From assembly GCF_900167135.1 (NCBI RefSeq), contig NZ_FUWZ01000003.1, positions 558,001 to 622,000 on the forward strand: a stretch of DNA of 64,000 bases, written 5' to 3'. The stretch is from Chitinophaga eiseniae (GTDB lineage: Bacteria > Bacteroidota > Bacteroidia > Chitinophagales > Chitinophagaceae). A program made the position numbers and the translations under genes. The notes beneath the pieces are model-generated. The model searched no databases and was not told the origin of the DNA. It was given only the letters and a program-made list of their open reading frames with translations. Shown here piece after piece: positions 53,572 to 62,238 of this stretch (positions within the stretch are counted from its first letter, which is position 1; every line of letters starts with the position of its first letter).

Positions 53572-54072
53572 TCACTTTTCAGTGCTGACAATCAACACAC
53601 CGGCCTGTCGGTTTTTGATATGGTACCGCTCTTCCAGCACCTTGGGAGAGACGATCTCCAGCGACACAAAAGTCTTTTTGTCCAGCGTCATCAGCCGGGT
53701 TTCATCGGTAGGAGTAACGGGCGTATCGTTGACGATGTACTGAAAACTGCTGTCACTGCCATGGCGGCGCAACAGGCTGTCGTATGCCGGCACCGCGGCA
53801 CTGAGCAGGCGGCGTACCCTTTTGCGGGCAAAAGGCTTCGTTTCTACATATATCACACCGTTGGCAGCCTGGCTGCCGTATTTCAGAATAGCTTTTTGTC
53901 CGTGGGCAATGGTGATCAGACCGATCTGGTCAGGGGGAAGATTTTCCATTAAGGCGGGGGTGGCCAGTACGCTGTCTATCACATACACCGGCACGTCCTC
54001 TCCTTCGTTCTGGGCCAGCGCACCCAGCGTGGTCAACAACAGGCTGCATAACAATATCCGAGCTTTCTTCAT
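53572..54072 (-). CDS. Small secreted protein resembling an isolated TonB-receptor plug segment
   Basis: 166 aa with a signal peptide (RILLCSLLLTTLGALAQ). The stretch AHGQKAILKYGSQAANGVIY, then VETK, copies the plug signature of SusC-type receptors (YGxxAxNGVIxIxTK), but no barrel follows. The C-terminal part (TLDKKTFVSLEIVSPKVLEE) looks like a second similar alpha/beta unit ending GVLIVSTEK. It may be a free plug-like periplasmic adaptor. It lies 18 bp after the DUF4294 gene, so the two are probably co-transcribed. Confidence 0.6.
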   Translation of the reverse strand: MKKARILLCSLLLTTLGALAQNEGEDVPVYVIDSVLATPALMENLPPDQIGLITIAHGQKAILKYGSQAANGVIYVETKPFARKRVRRLLSAAVPAYDSLLRRHGSDSSFQYIVNDTPVTPTDETRLMTLDKKTFVSLEIVSPKVLEERYHIKNRQAGVLIVSTEK

Positions 54073-54090
54073 ACAGCTAAGATAGCCATA

Positions 54091-54720
54091 TTAATTATAA
54101 GCACGGTACCGCTGGTACATTTCCAGCTCCTGCACAATAACCTCAATATCGCGGTCTTCCTGCTTGTCATAATCGCTTTTCAGGTTCCCGCCGAAAAAGA
54201 AAGCCACGGTTTGCCATACCCGGGCGTTAAAACCGCCTTTGAGCTCTTTGATGATCTCATAGCAGTTCTGGCCGGTTTCGCGGTCAATTAGTTTCATCAG
54301 GACTTTTCCCTGGTAAACGGAGAGGTTTTGCAGTTTGTCGCCGAATTGCTCCTTCATTTCCTTTTCCTTGGAAGCAAGAAAAGCCTTGCGCTCTTTTTTG
54401 GAAGACATCGCCGACAGGCGGCTGTTCACATCCTTCAGTAGTCTTGCGGCAGTGCGGGCGTAGGGATAGGTTACATATACCGCATTGCGTAAACGGTTGT
54501 ACCGCTCCTTTTCTTTACGCAGCGCCCTGGGCATTTTATCCACCACATCAAAAATAGCCAGGGTGATCACCGGGATGGTATCGTTTCCTACCACGACTGC
54601 ATGCAGCGCCACGGTATCTGCACCACGCGACGCCTGCGCCTGCGCGCTGACTTCCTGCCGGCCAAGGGAAATGCCCGTGATCAGGAAGGCGGATAAAAGG
54701 ATTTTACGGTGGCAATGCAT
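54091..54720 (-). CDS. DUF4294 secreted protein
   Basis: 209 aa with a signal peptide (KILLSAFLITGISLGRQEVS, then AQ). The mature part matches DUF4294 of Bacteroidota: NDTIPVITLAIFDVVDKMPR, RYNRLRNAVYVTYPYARTAA, EQFGDKLQNLSVYQGKVLMK and LIDRETGQNCYEIIKELKGG. It has an all-helical, coiled-coil look. Function unknown. First of two genes on the minus strand, 18 bp before the plug-like gene. Confidence 0.8.
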   Translation of the reverse strand: MHCHRKILLSAFLITGISLGRQEVSAQAQASRGADTVALHAVVVGNDTIPVITLAIFDVVDKMPRALRKEKERYNRLRNAVYVTYPYARTAARLLKDVNSRLSAMSSKKERKAFLASKEKEMKEQFGDKLQNLSVYQGKVLMKLIDRETGQNCYEIIKELKGGFNARVWQTVAFFFGGNLKSDYDKQEDRDIEVIVQELEMYQRYRAYN

Positions 54721-54811
54721 ACAATTTTTAACGGTGCTGATGGATAAATGTTACCACAAGTTAAAAAAACATTTCAGATTAAATAACAACTAAAAAGGGC
54801 TTAAAAAACGG

Positions 54812-55813
54812 TCAGCGTACCGGCTTCATAGTCAGTACGGAATCGGCAAACTGGTTGATGGCACGGGCTACGGCGGGCAGATCGTGGCCGGTAAGCCTGC
54901 TGCCCATCACATGTGCGCCTGCACCTGGAATCGGCACTGCGGCCTTCTGACTACCGGGGGTGCCCAGCTCCTGCTCCATTTTCAGGATAGCGGATACACG
55001 CACCGTCGGGTCCTGGTGTAATTCATCTTTATAATAATACAGGTTCAGTACCGGCTGCTTTATTTTGCTGAAAGTGGCGGACGTCATAGACGTTTCCAGC
55101 AGGTTTTGCAGCTGCACCACCGCCTCCAGGCGATATTTGTTGTTCCAGTACTGTGCCCTCACTGCATTGGTGTCTGAAGATTCTTTGTATTTACCCCCTT
55201 TTACCAGGCGTGCCAGCTGCAGGCCCCACGGGTCGTTGGCCAGAAATGCCAGATTATCGTTGATGGCGATATTGGGCGACATATTAATAACGGCATACAC
55301 ATCTTCCGGATAGGTGGCGGCCAGCTTCAGCGCCAGCGTACCACCGGTAGAGGTGCCGATGAGGATCACTTTCCGTCCCAGCGCCTTGCCGATCTGCAGG
55401 GCTTCTTTGGCGTCCTCCCACAGCCCGTCGGCCGTCATGGTGAGCAACGGTTCCGTGGTATCGATGCCGTGGCCGTCCAGCCGGCTGAGGTAGAGGTTAC
55501 AGCCGTAACGCCGGGCAAAATCATGGTGAATAGGGTCTCCTTCTTCCTGGCTGGCGGAAAAACCATGCAGGTATACCACCGCATAAGGCGTTGGCTGATC
55601 GAGGGAATCGGCCCATATAATACGGGCTTCGTTATCAGGCTTCAATTTATGACGGGCTTCCCTGTCACGAACATATTGTTCCAGCGCACGGCCATCGGAG
55701 GGCACCACCGGCAGCGTCGGGGAATACACCGGAGCGGCAGGATGCGGGCCGACAAGAAATACCACGGCCAGTATGGCAATGAGGACCAGGAATATGCGCA
55801 GCGATCGCTTCAT
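54812..55813 (-). CDS. Membrane-anchored or secreted alpha/beta hydrolase
   Basis: 333 aa. An N-terminal hydrophobic segment (LRIFLVLIAILAVVFLVG) may be a signal anchor. The alpha/beta-hydrolase core has VVYLHGFSASQEEGDPIHHD (oxyanion region), the nucleophile elbow LIGTSTGGTLALKLAATYPE (Ser in GTSTG), a probable acid near LYYYKDELHQDP and a histidine in IPGAGAHVMGS. An esterase or lipase-like role is likely; the substrate is unknown. It stands between two terminator-like gaps. Confidence 0.8.
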   Translation of the reverse strand: MKRSLRIFLVLIAILAVVFLVGPHPAAPVYSPTLPVVPSDGRALEQYVRDREARHKLKPDNEARIIWADSLDQPTPYAVVYLHGFSASQEEGDPIHHDFARRYGCNLYLSRLDGHGIDTTEPLLTMTADGLWEDAKEALQIGKALGRKVILIGTSTGGTLALKLAATYPEDVYAVINMSPNIAINDNLAFLANDPWGLQLARLVKGGKYKESSDTNAVRAQYWNNKYRLEAVVQLQNLLETSMTSATFSKIKQPVLNLYYYKDELHQDPTVRVSAILKMEQELGTPGSQKAAVPIPGAGAHVMGSRLTGHDLPAVARAINQFADSVLTMKPVR

Positions 55814-55842
55814 AGCGGGACGGATTGATATAAAAAAGAAGG

Positions 55843-55893
55843 GGATCTGAATTACCTGAAAATCTACGTAAAATTTTCAAGCAATTCAGATCC
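55843..55893 (-). terminator. Terminator after ccmF with nested stems
   Basis: GGATCTGAATT (55843-55853) and AATTCAGATCC (55883-55893) are perfect complements; inside, TGAAAAT pairs with ATTTTCA. On the minus strand CTTCTTTTTTA follows. Confidence 0.85.
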
Positions 55894-55918
55894 GCTTTAT
55901 TAATAAATCGAAAAAACC

Positions 55919-58447
55919 TTAAATATTTACCGGCGTCTTTTTGGTACCTGCTTTAGCGTTCTTATCTGTTTTCCTGGTACGCTGCACAATGCTCATGCCA
56001 GTACCCACGATGGTAATAATGACACCCAGCCACAGCACGTTGATATACGGGAATACCAGCGCTTTCATCACCACATAGTCACTGAAACCGGCGGCCTCTT
56101 TCACTTTCAGCTCGATTTTATTTTCTGCCGGCATGATCTTCGTAAAGCGTACGTTCAGGTTCAGCGGGGCCAGTGTGTCTTCCACGCTGTACTGATAGCT
56201 GCTGTCGCGGATGAAATAGATCGGCTGCAGCTTAAAATGATCGTCCGTCTGGGTATGTACCTCCAGTTTTGCGCCAACCGCCAGATCATTGGGTTCTGCG
56301 ATATAGTTTTTGTTTTTAGGCGCCGGCTCCAATGCTTTCAGCACCATAAATCCTTTGGAAAAGAAGATGGAGTCGCCCACTTTCACTTCATGCGCCGTGT
56401 AAGCCGTAGTGTCGGCGGCAGCGGCTTCCGCCTTGTTGGGTGCGGCAGACACATAGGTGAAGATATCCCTGGTGAGGTAGTGTTTGGAGGCAGGGTTGGA
56501 AGAAAGCGCATTTTCCTTACGGTTCACAAACGCATCGGGATAAAGGGTAAATCGCTCCTTCACCTCCCCGGTGGTTTTGTCTTTACGCTCATAGTGCATC
56601 ACATAGTAGGTTTTCGGATCTCCTTTTGCGGTGGAGTCGCCTACATAAGTCACATGATAGTCGCCCATCTGTATCTGCACATCTTTTGGCAGCATGATGT
56701 TTTCGCGCGGGTTCTGTTTACTTTCTTTGCGGAAGAAGCCGTCGTTGAGCATCTTCATCCGGTCAATGGAGATCACCTCCATTTTGGAAGAAGAGATCAG
56801 CGCGCCCAGCAACACCATGCCGAAGCCGATGTGGGCCACAGAGGCGCCGGCGTTTTTCAGTTTGCCTTTCAGGCCGCTGAAGATGTAAACAAAGTTCCCG
56901 GCAATCGCATAGATGCTGGCAAACAGCATGATATAAATGGCGGTGAGGAAGCCCGCACCATAGTTATCGTAAGTGATAGGGCCTTTCCAGGCGATCAGGG
57001 CAGTGAACAATACCGCCAGCGCTGTCGGCAGCCAGATTTTACGGGTAAAAAACCCTTTGGGGGTGTCCTTGTATTTCAGGAACTGCACCACGGCTGTCAG
57101 CATGCCCAGTACGATCGCGATCCAGATCTGGATCTTGTTGTAGTGGAACATCACGTCTGACGGCGGCGCGATGTCGTCCATTTTAAACAGGCCTTTCAGG
57201 CCGGTGAAAGCCAGCAGCTGGTTCCATACCGGGATGGAGGTAGTAAAAGTGATCTGGATGGCGGCGATCAGCAGTATCAGCGAGCCGACGAACAGCCAGA
57301 ATTCACGGGAATAAGTGCTTTCTTCCTTATTGTTGCCCGGAATCTCTTTCCGGCGTGCGATCAGCAGGAAGATAGAAGGCACGGTGAACACGAATATGGT
57401 AAACAGCAGCTGGGCGGTCATACCCATATCGGTGAAGGAGTGCACGGAAGTGTCGCCCAGTACGCCGCTCTTCGTGAGGAAGGAGGAGTAGAGGATGAGT
57501 ACGTAAGATATAAAGAAGAAAAATACCGTCGATTTGAGGGCGTGGCCGGTGTGTTTATAGGCCAGTAAAGTATGCAGTCCCGCTACCATGGTCAGCCAGG
57601 GCACAAGGGAAGCATTTTCCACGGGGTCCCAGCCCCAGTAACCACCGAAGTTGAGCGATTCATAAGCCCAGGCGGCGCCCATCATAATACCGGTGCCCAG
57701 CAGCGCTACCGCGAAGAGCGTCCAGGGCAGCACGGGTTTCACCCAGCCGGTGTAATCGCGGGTCCAGAGGCCGGCGAAGGCAAAAGCGAAGGGGATGATC
57801 ATGGAAGCGAAGCCAAGGAACAGGATGGGCGGGTGGATCACCATCCAATAGTTCTGCAGGGTAACATTGAGCCCATTACCGTCATGAATATGCTGCATAT
57901 AGTCCGCCTGCTGGAAGATAGGCGCGGCCTGGTTTTCAGGCGCCTCTCTCAGCAACATAAACGGATTGCTGCCCACTTTATAGCCCAGGATGAAGATACC
58001 GAGCAGCATGCTCGCAAAGATCACCTGTGCCAGGGAGAACACGGTCATCACCGGCGCTTCCAGGTTTTTGGAAGTACGGATCAGGATAATGCCAAGTACG
58101 CTGTTCCAGATGCTCCAGAGCAGAAAGCTTCCCTCCTGATCGGACCACAGGCTGGAAAACAGGTATTGGGTGGGCAGATCACGGGAAGTGTTACGCCAGG
58201 CGTATTTATATTCGAAATAGTGATTATTGAGAATAAAGAAAAGACAGCTGAATACGGCGATCACGGAGGCTGACTGGATCACAAAAGACCAGCGGGCCAG
58301 TTTTTTCCATGAATCGCGTACCAACGGCTCTTTGACTTTAACAGCGTTATAATAAGAGATCGTGGCTACCAATGATGCTACAAATGCCAGAATGGCGAAG
58401 AAATGGCCCAGTTGGCCCGGCAATAAGTGTTCCCCTTCAAATTTCAT
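55919..58447 (-). CDS. ccmF: Cytochrome c maturation haem lyase component CcmF
   Basis: 842 aa with many membrane helices. The haem-handling WWD motif is YWGWDPVENASLVPWLT, with conserved histidines nearby (VIHPPILFLG; MVAGLHTLLAY). A long C-terminal periplasmic domain (about 575-790) precedes a last membrane helix (YINVLWLGVIITIVGTGMSI). It joins haem, delivered by CcmE, to apocytochrome c. It lies 108 bp after ccmE with an AT-rich inverted repeat in the gap. The other Ccm genes are not in the window. Confidence 0.92.
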   Translation of the reverse strand: MKFEGEHLLPGQLGHFFAILAFVASLVATISYYNAVKVKEPLVRDSWKKLARWSFVIQSASVIAVFSCLFFILNNHYFEYKYAWRNTSRDLPTQYLFSSLWSDQEGSFLLWSIWNSVLGIILIRTSKNLEAPVMTVFSLAQVIFASMLLGIFILGYKVGSNPFMLLREAPENQAAPIFQQADYMQHIHDGNGLNVTLQNYWMVIHPPILFLGFASMIIPFAFAFAGLWTRDYTGWVKPVLPWTLFAVALLGTGIMMGAAWAYESLNFGGYWGWDPVENASLVPWLTMVAGLHTLLAYKHTGHALKSTVFFFFISYVLILYSSFLTKSGVLGDTSVHSFTDMGMTAQLLFTIFVFTVPSIFLLIARRKEIPGNNKEESTYSREFWLFVGSLILLIAAIQITFTTSIPVWNQLLAFTGLKGLFKMDDIAPPSDVMFHYNKIQIWIAIVLGMLTAVVQFLKYKDTPKGFFTRKIWLPTALAVLFTALIAWKGPITYDNYGAGFLTAIYIMLFASIYAIAGNFVYIFSGLKGKLKNAGASVAHIGFGMVLLGALISSSKMEVISIDRMKMLNDGFFRKESKQNPRENIMLPKDVQIQMGDYHVTYVGDSTAKGDPKTYYVMHYERKDKTTGEVKERFTLYPDAFVNRKENALSSNPASKHYLTRDIFTYVSAAPNKAEAAAADTTAYTAHEVKVGDSIFFSKGFMVLKALEPAPKNKNYIAEPNDLAVGAKLEVHTQTDDHFKLQPIYFIRDSSYQYSVEDTLAPLNLNVRFTKIMPAENKIELKVKEAAGFSDYVVMKALVFPYINVLWLGVIITIVGTGMSIVQRTRKTDKNAKAGTKKTPVNI

Positions 58448-58471
58448 GAGAAATGGTATATAGATTGAAGA

Positions 58472-58545
58472 ATTTAAATATTTTATTATATAGCTATTTC
58501 ATTATTGAAAACCAATTAAATAGCTAAATGATAAAATATCTAAAT
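58472..58545. repeat. AT-rich inverted repeat between ccmE and ccmF
   Basis: Arms 58472-58503 and 58514-58545 (ATTTAAATATTTTATTATAT and 12 more bases) are complements with four mismatches over 32 bp around a 10-nt loop. The 13-mer AAAATATCTAAAT is shared with 7829-7841. Confidence 0.8.
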
Positions 58546-58555
58546 CTGAAAATTT

Positions 58556-58954
58556 TTAAAGCTGTTTGTTGCTCACGACTACCTGATCGTCTTTATATTT
58601 AGACGGGCATTTCATGAGTATTTTGCTGCAGTGGAATTCATTACCCTGCATTTTTCCGGTGAGGACCACGGACTCCGCTTTTTCAAAATCTGTAGGTTTG
58701 GCGCCGTAGAAAACGACTTTGCGGGTTTCGCCTGATTTATCGTGTACGTAGAAGCTGAATAAGTTGGCATCCTTCAACGGATCGTATTGCATGGCCTGTA
58801 AGGTGTCCAGCTTGCCGATCACATGGAACTCCTTTCCCTCTTTCTCGCGTGCGGTGGCAAATGTTTCATAGGTACTGAAATCGCCTACCATGGTTACAAT
58901 CACACCTATTGCAACCGCAATTACCACCAGCAGAATAATATTTGTTTTTTTCAT
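58556..58954 (-). CDS. ccmE: Cytochrome c maturation haem chaperone CcmE, C-x3-Y variant
   Basis: 132 aa. An N-terminal membrane anchor (NIILLVVIAVAIGVIVTMVG) precedes a small OB-fold domain (EFHVIGKLDTLQ, SFYVHDKSGETRKVVFYGAK, VVLTGKMQGNEFHCSKILMK). Where classical CcmE binds haem covalently through His in HxxxY, this protein has Cys116 and Tyr120 in KCPSKYKDD. That is the C-x3-Y form known from Desulfovibrio and archaeal-type system I. A full -33/-7 promoter lies at 59065-59098, so ccmE starts the unit that continues with ccmF. Confidence 0.9.
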   Translation of the reverse strand: MKKTNIILLVVIAVAIGVIVTMVGDFSTYETFATAREKEGKEFHVIGKLDTLQAMQYDPLKDANLFSFYVHDKSGETRKVVFYGAKPTDFEKAESVVLTGKMQGNEFHCSKILMKCPSKYKDDQVVVSNKQL

Positions 58955-59064
58955 ATGAAAATTATCTTCCCTATTGTTGTGACACAGGCTGTAAAATCCG
59001 CTACCAGCAACGTTTCTCCATTTATCTTACCCTACCTGCATTTATCTCTTTCCAATTCACGGGG

Positions 59065-59098
59065 CAAAATTAACGCAAAATGACCGTCTTCCGACAAA
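59065..59098 (-). promoter_or_regulatory. Bacteroidota promoter for ccmE-ccmF
   Basis: On the minus strand TTTG (59095-59098), a 22-nt spacer, then TAATTTTG (59065-59072), about 110 bp before ccmE. Confidence 0.55.
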
Positions 59099-59155
59099 AT
59101 TTATATAAAAGGCAATTCTTTTTGTGGGAAGGGGGACTGTAAGTAAACATAATCC

Positions 59156-59163
59156 TATCTTTG
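59156..59163 (+). promoter_or_regulatory. -7 element for the ureohydrolase gene
   Basis: TATCTTTG matches TANNTTTG, 29 bp before the ATG at 59193. No TTTG at the standard distance. Confidence 0.5.
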
Positions 59164-59192
59164 CGCGGAATTTTGAAAAGTAAGATTATATC

Positions 59193-60236
59193 ATGGCTGA
59201 TTTATCTCAATTTGACCCTAACTCGGTAGGGTTGTTGTCCAACAACATTTTTGGTTTACCTTTTTCTGAAGAAGAGGCCCGACTGGTATTGCTGCCTGTG
59301 CCCTGGGAAGTGACTGTTTCCTACAGCAATGGTACTGCACGCGGACCGGAACATATTTTCCGGGCTTCCTTCCAGGTAGACCTTTATGATGCCGACGTAA
59401 AGGATGGCTGGAAACAGGGCTTTTTCATGCGTGAGCCGGACAAGCATCTGCTGCTGCGCAGCGACTACCTGCGCAAGGAAGCCGAGCTGTACCTGAAATT
59501 CCTTACCGAAGGTGGAGATATCTCTGAAAATGAATTTCTGAAGAAAACGCTGGTGGACGTGAACAACGGCACCCGCGCCATGAATGAATGGGTGTACACC
59601 CAGACCAAACAGCTGCTGGAAAAAGGTAAGCTGGTAGCGCTGATTGGCGGCGACCACAGCACCCCGCTGGGCTTCTTCAAAGCTATCGGCGAGCAAAAGG
59701 GCGACTTCGGCATCCTTCAGATAGACGCGCACTGTGACCTGCGTGATGCTTATGAGGGCTTCCATTACTCCCACGCCTCCATTATGTACAATGCGCTGGC
59801 AGAAGTGCCGCAACTGACCAAACTGGTACAGGTAGGCATCCGTGACTATTGCGAAGAAGAAGTGGACTATATCAACAACAGCAATGGCCGTGTGGTAACC
59901 TTTTTCGATAAAAACATCAAAGAACGCCAGTTTGAAGGCGAAACCTGGAAAGCTATCTGCGACAGCATTATAGAAACACTGCCGCAACAGGTATATATCA
60001 GCTTCGATATCGACGGGCTCGATCCGAAACTGTGCCCGCACACCGGCACCCCGGTAGCCGGCGGCTTCGAGGCAGAGCAGATCTATTATCTTTTCAAACG
60101 TTTAATCGCCAGCGGCCGTCAGCTGATTGGCTTCGACCTTAACGAAGTAAGCGCTTCCCACGACGACTGGGATGCCAACGTAGGGGCGCGCGTACTGTTC
60201 AAACTCTGTAACCTGTTGGTGAGCGCTAATTCATAA
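59193..60236 (+). CDS. Arginase/agmatinase/formimidoylglutamase-family ureohydrolase
   Basis: 347 aa. The metal motifs of the ureohydrolase fold are complete: GGDHS (His155), QIDAHCDLRD (Asp178/His180/Asp182) and SFDIDGLDPKLCPHTGTPVA (the two Asp ligands). It is longer than typical arginases because of an N-terminal extension and an insertion (about residues 75-140). Specificity among arginine, agmatine and formimidoylglutamate cannot be settled from the motifs. It is followed after 4 bp by a small membrane protein gene. Confidence 0.88.
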   Translation: MADLSQFDPNSVGLLSNNIFGLPFSEEEARLVLLPVPWEVTVSYSNGTARGPEHIFRASFQVDLYDADVKDGWKQGFFMREPDKHLLLRSDYLRKEAELYLKFLTEGGDISENEFLKKTLVDVNNGTRAMNEWVYTQTKQLLEKGKLVALIGGDHSTPLGFFKAIGEQKGDFGILQIDAHCDLRDAYEGFHYSHASIMYNALAEVPQLTKLVQVGIRDYCEEEVDYINNSNGRVVTFFDKNIKERQFEGETWKAICDSIIETLPQQVYISFDIDGLDPKLCPHTGTPVAGGFEAEQIYYLFKRLIASGRQLIGFDLNEVSASHDDWDANVGARVLFKLCNLLVSANS

Positions 60237-60240
60237 ACCT

Positions 60241-60828
60241 ATGTATAGTCTGCGTATCCTGCACCCGAATACAGCCAGCAGGCTGCGGCTCCTGCCCGTT
60301 ATGCACGGACTGGTGGGCATCCTGTTCCTGTTTGATGCCATCGGCATTTATAAAGACCCGCAGCCCAATTGGCTGCTGGTGGGCTTTTTTATGGTCGTAG
60401 GCCTTGTTTCCCTGGCCTTCCCCTTTGTGGTGAAGCGTACACGGAAATTCAGCGAGATCAACAGTATTGCCCGGCTGATACAGGCTTTCATCTGTATCAG
60501 CGGCAGTTTATATTTTCTTGGACATCAGCAGCCTGTCACGGGCCTGCTGATGTTCGTGGTAGGCCTGGGCATGGCCTATATCGGCTGGATGGAGTACAAA
60601 ATATTCCAGCCGGTATTCGTGAAAATGGACAATACCGGCATCGTACTGCCAACTACGTTCTCTGAGAGACGGATTGGCTGGAACGAGCTGAATAATGTAA
60701 TTTTGCGCAATGACCTGTTCACCATGGATTTCAAATCCAATAAAATCATCCAGCTGGAAGTGCTGGACGAGCCCGGACAGGAACAACGTGAAAAAATGAA
60801 CGGATTTTTCCGGGAAAGACTTGGATAG
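60241..60828 (+). CDS. Small membrane protein with C-terminal PH-like domain
   Basis: 195 aa. Four hydrophobic segments (around LPVMHGLVGILFLFDAIG, WLLVGFFMVVGLVSLAFPFV, IQAFICISGSLYFL and TGLLMFVVGLGMAYIGWM) are followed by a soluble ~65-residue beta-rich tail (FVKMDNTGIVLPTTFSERRI, then WNELNNVILRNDLFTMDFKS) that looks like a bacterial PH-type domain. No function can be given. It is 4 bp after the ureohydrolase gene and probably co-transcribed with it. Confidence 0.6.
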   Translation: MYSLRILHPNTASRLRLLPVMHGLVGILFLFDAIGIYKDPQPNWLLVGFFMVVGLVSLAFPFVVKRTRKFSEINSIARLIQAFICISGSLYFLGHQQPVTGLLMFVVGLGMAYIGWMEYKIFQPVFVKMDNTGIVLPTTFSERRIGWNELNNVILRNDLFTMDFKSNKIIQLEVLDEPGQEQREKMNGFFRERLG

Positions 60829-60928
60829 ATTTTGTTATTTTTTTATTTAGGCATTTTGTTATTGTGACTGGTTAGCAATGGCTTACAGCAACAGGCGATA
60901 AAATATTTAAATAACGAAATAATAAAAT
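60829..60928. repeat. AT-rich inverted repeat before the radical SAM gene
   Basis: 60829-60862 and 60895-60928 are imperfect complements (ATTTTGTTATTTTTTTATTT against ATTTTATTATTTCGTTATTT when inverted). It belongs to the same vocabulary as the 58.5-kb element. Weaker than the others. Confidence 0.55.
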
Positions 60929-60942
60929 GAATAAATAAACTT

Positions 60943-62238
60943 ATGCTGAAACAAACACCTTACATATTATACTCCGACGGGAAAGGAAACATCTTTGAAG
61001 ATACTTCCATGCACGTGGTAGGCCGTAGCGGCTGGGATGCCTTTCCAATTGATCCGGAAGAGTGGATCGAACTTCCTGAAGGCGGTAATCTGTATGAACT
61101 GCCCGGCCGTCGTGGTATCGGTATCGATGCCGCTTCCGGAGAAATGGGCCTGTGTGATAAAGGTTGGGCCGTAGCGGCATTCATTCCACCCGCTCATACC
61201 GGCTTTTACCTGGCAGCCTATGAAACCATGCCAGACGCCCCCACCCTGCCGCTGTTTTGTTATACGGCAGTAGGCTGGCTCGATGGCAAGTTCTATGTGC
61301 CCGCCACCCGCATTGAAGCCGATATCCGCCAGGAGTGCGCCGGCTTCGACGCCAAAAAAGTAAAACAAGGCGTTAAACAACTGATGGACGCTTACCCGCA
61401 TAACAGGCTGGTAAAGCATCTTGCGGAAAACTGCGCCCTCACCTACGAATGTCCTGCCGCCCGTAATTATTTTATGGGTAGATGGGAATGCCCGATCCCT
61501 TCCTCTCCGGCCTGTAACGCCAACTGCGTGGGCTGCATCTCTTTTCAGCCGGAAGACGAAACCATCGTGTCCACCCAGGACCGTCTCCGTTTCAAACCTA
61601 CGGCGGAAGAAATCGTGGAATATACCGTACCGCACCTGGAAACAGCCCCCTTCCCGATCGTAAGCTTCGGCCAGGGCTGTGAAGGTGAACCGCTGCTGAT
61701 GTGGGAAACCATCCGCGAATCCATCCTCGAGATCCGTAAGCATACGCCTAAAGGCAGCATCAATATCAACACCAACGGCAGTAAGCCCGACGCTGTGCGC
61801 GCCCTCTGTGAAGCGGGCCTCAACAGTATCCGGGTGAGCCTCAATTCCGCCCAGGAAAAGTATTACACGCCGTATTACCGTCCCAATAACTACAAATTCG
61901 AAGACATCATCGAAAGCCTGAAAGTAGTACGGGAATTTAACGGATGGACTTCCATCAACTATTTTGTTTTTCCGGGGATGACCGATACCGAAGAGGAATA
62001 TGAGGCACTGCGCACGCTGATCCGGGAAACCGGCCTGAACATGATCCAGTGGCGCAATTTCAATATTGATCCCGACTGGTACCTGGGCAAGCTGGGCATT
62101 ACCGAGCCTGGCCCCTGCATGGGCATCAAACAGTTACAGGAAATGATCCATGAAGAATTTCCGGACGTGAAGTTTGGTTATTTCAATCCGCCGATAGAAC
62201 GTATCAAAGGCGATTACATGGCCGATTTCGCTCACTAA
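60943..62238 (+). CDS. Uncharacterised radical SAM protein
   Basis: 431 aa. The radical SAM cluster motif is Cys191/195/198 in SPACNANCVGCISFQPEDET, unusually far from the N-terminus. The first ~185 residues form a separate region with its own cysteines (GLCDKGW, LFCYTAV, NCALTYECPAAR). After the motif come the SAM-binding GQGCEGEPLLMWE, ININTNGSKP and RVSLNSAQEKYYTPYYRPNN. There is no SPASM-like cysteine cluster. I do not recognise the product. It follows the membrane protein gene after an AT-rich repeat and overlaps the convergent AraC gene by 4 bp. Confidence 0.82.
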   Translation: MLKQTPYILYSDGKGNIFEDTSMHVVGRSGWDAFPIDPEEWIELPEGGNLYELPGRRGIGIDAASGEMGLCDKGWAVAAFIPPAHTGFYLAAYETMPDAPTLPLFCYTAVGWLDGKFYVPATRIEADIRQECAGFDAKKVKQGVKQLMDAYPHNRLVKHLAENCALTYECPAARNYFMGRWECPIPSSPACNANCVGCISFQPEDETIVSTQDRLRFKPTAEEIVEYTVPHLETAPFPIVSFGQGCEGEPLLMWETIRESILEIRKHTPKGSININTNGSKPDAVRALCEAGLNSIRVSLNSAQEKYYTPYYRPNNYKFEDIIESLKVVREFNGWTSINYFVFPGMTDTEEEYEALRTLIRETGLNMIQWRNFNIDPDWYLGKLGITEPGPCMGIKQLQEMIHEEFPDVKFGYFNPPIERIKGDYMADFAH

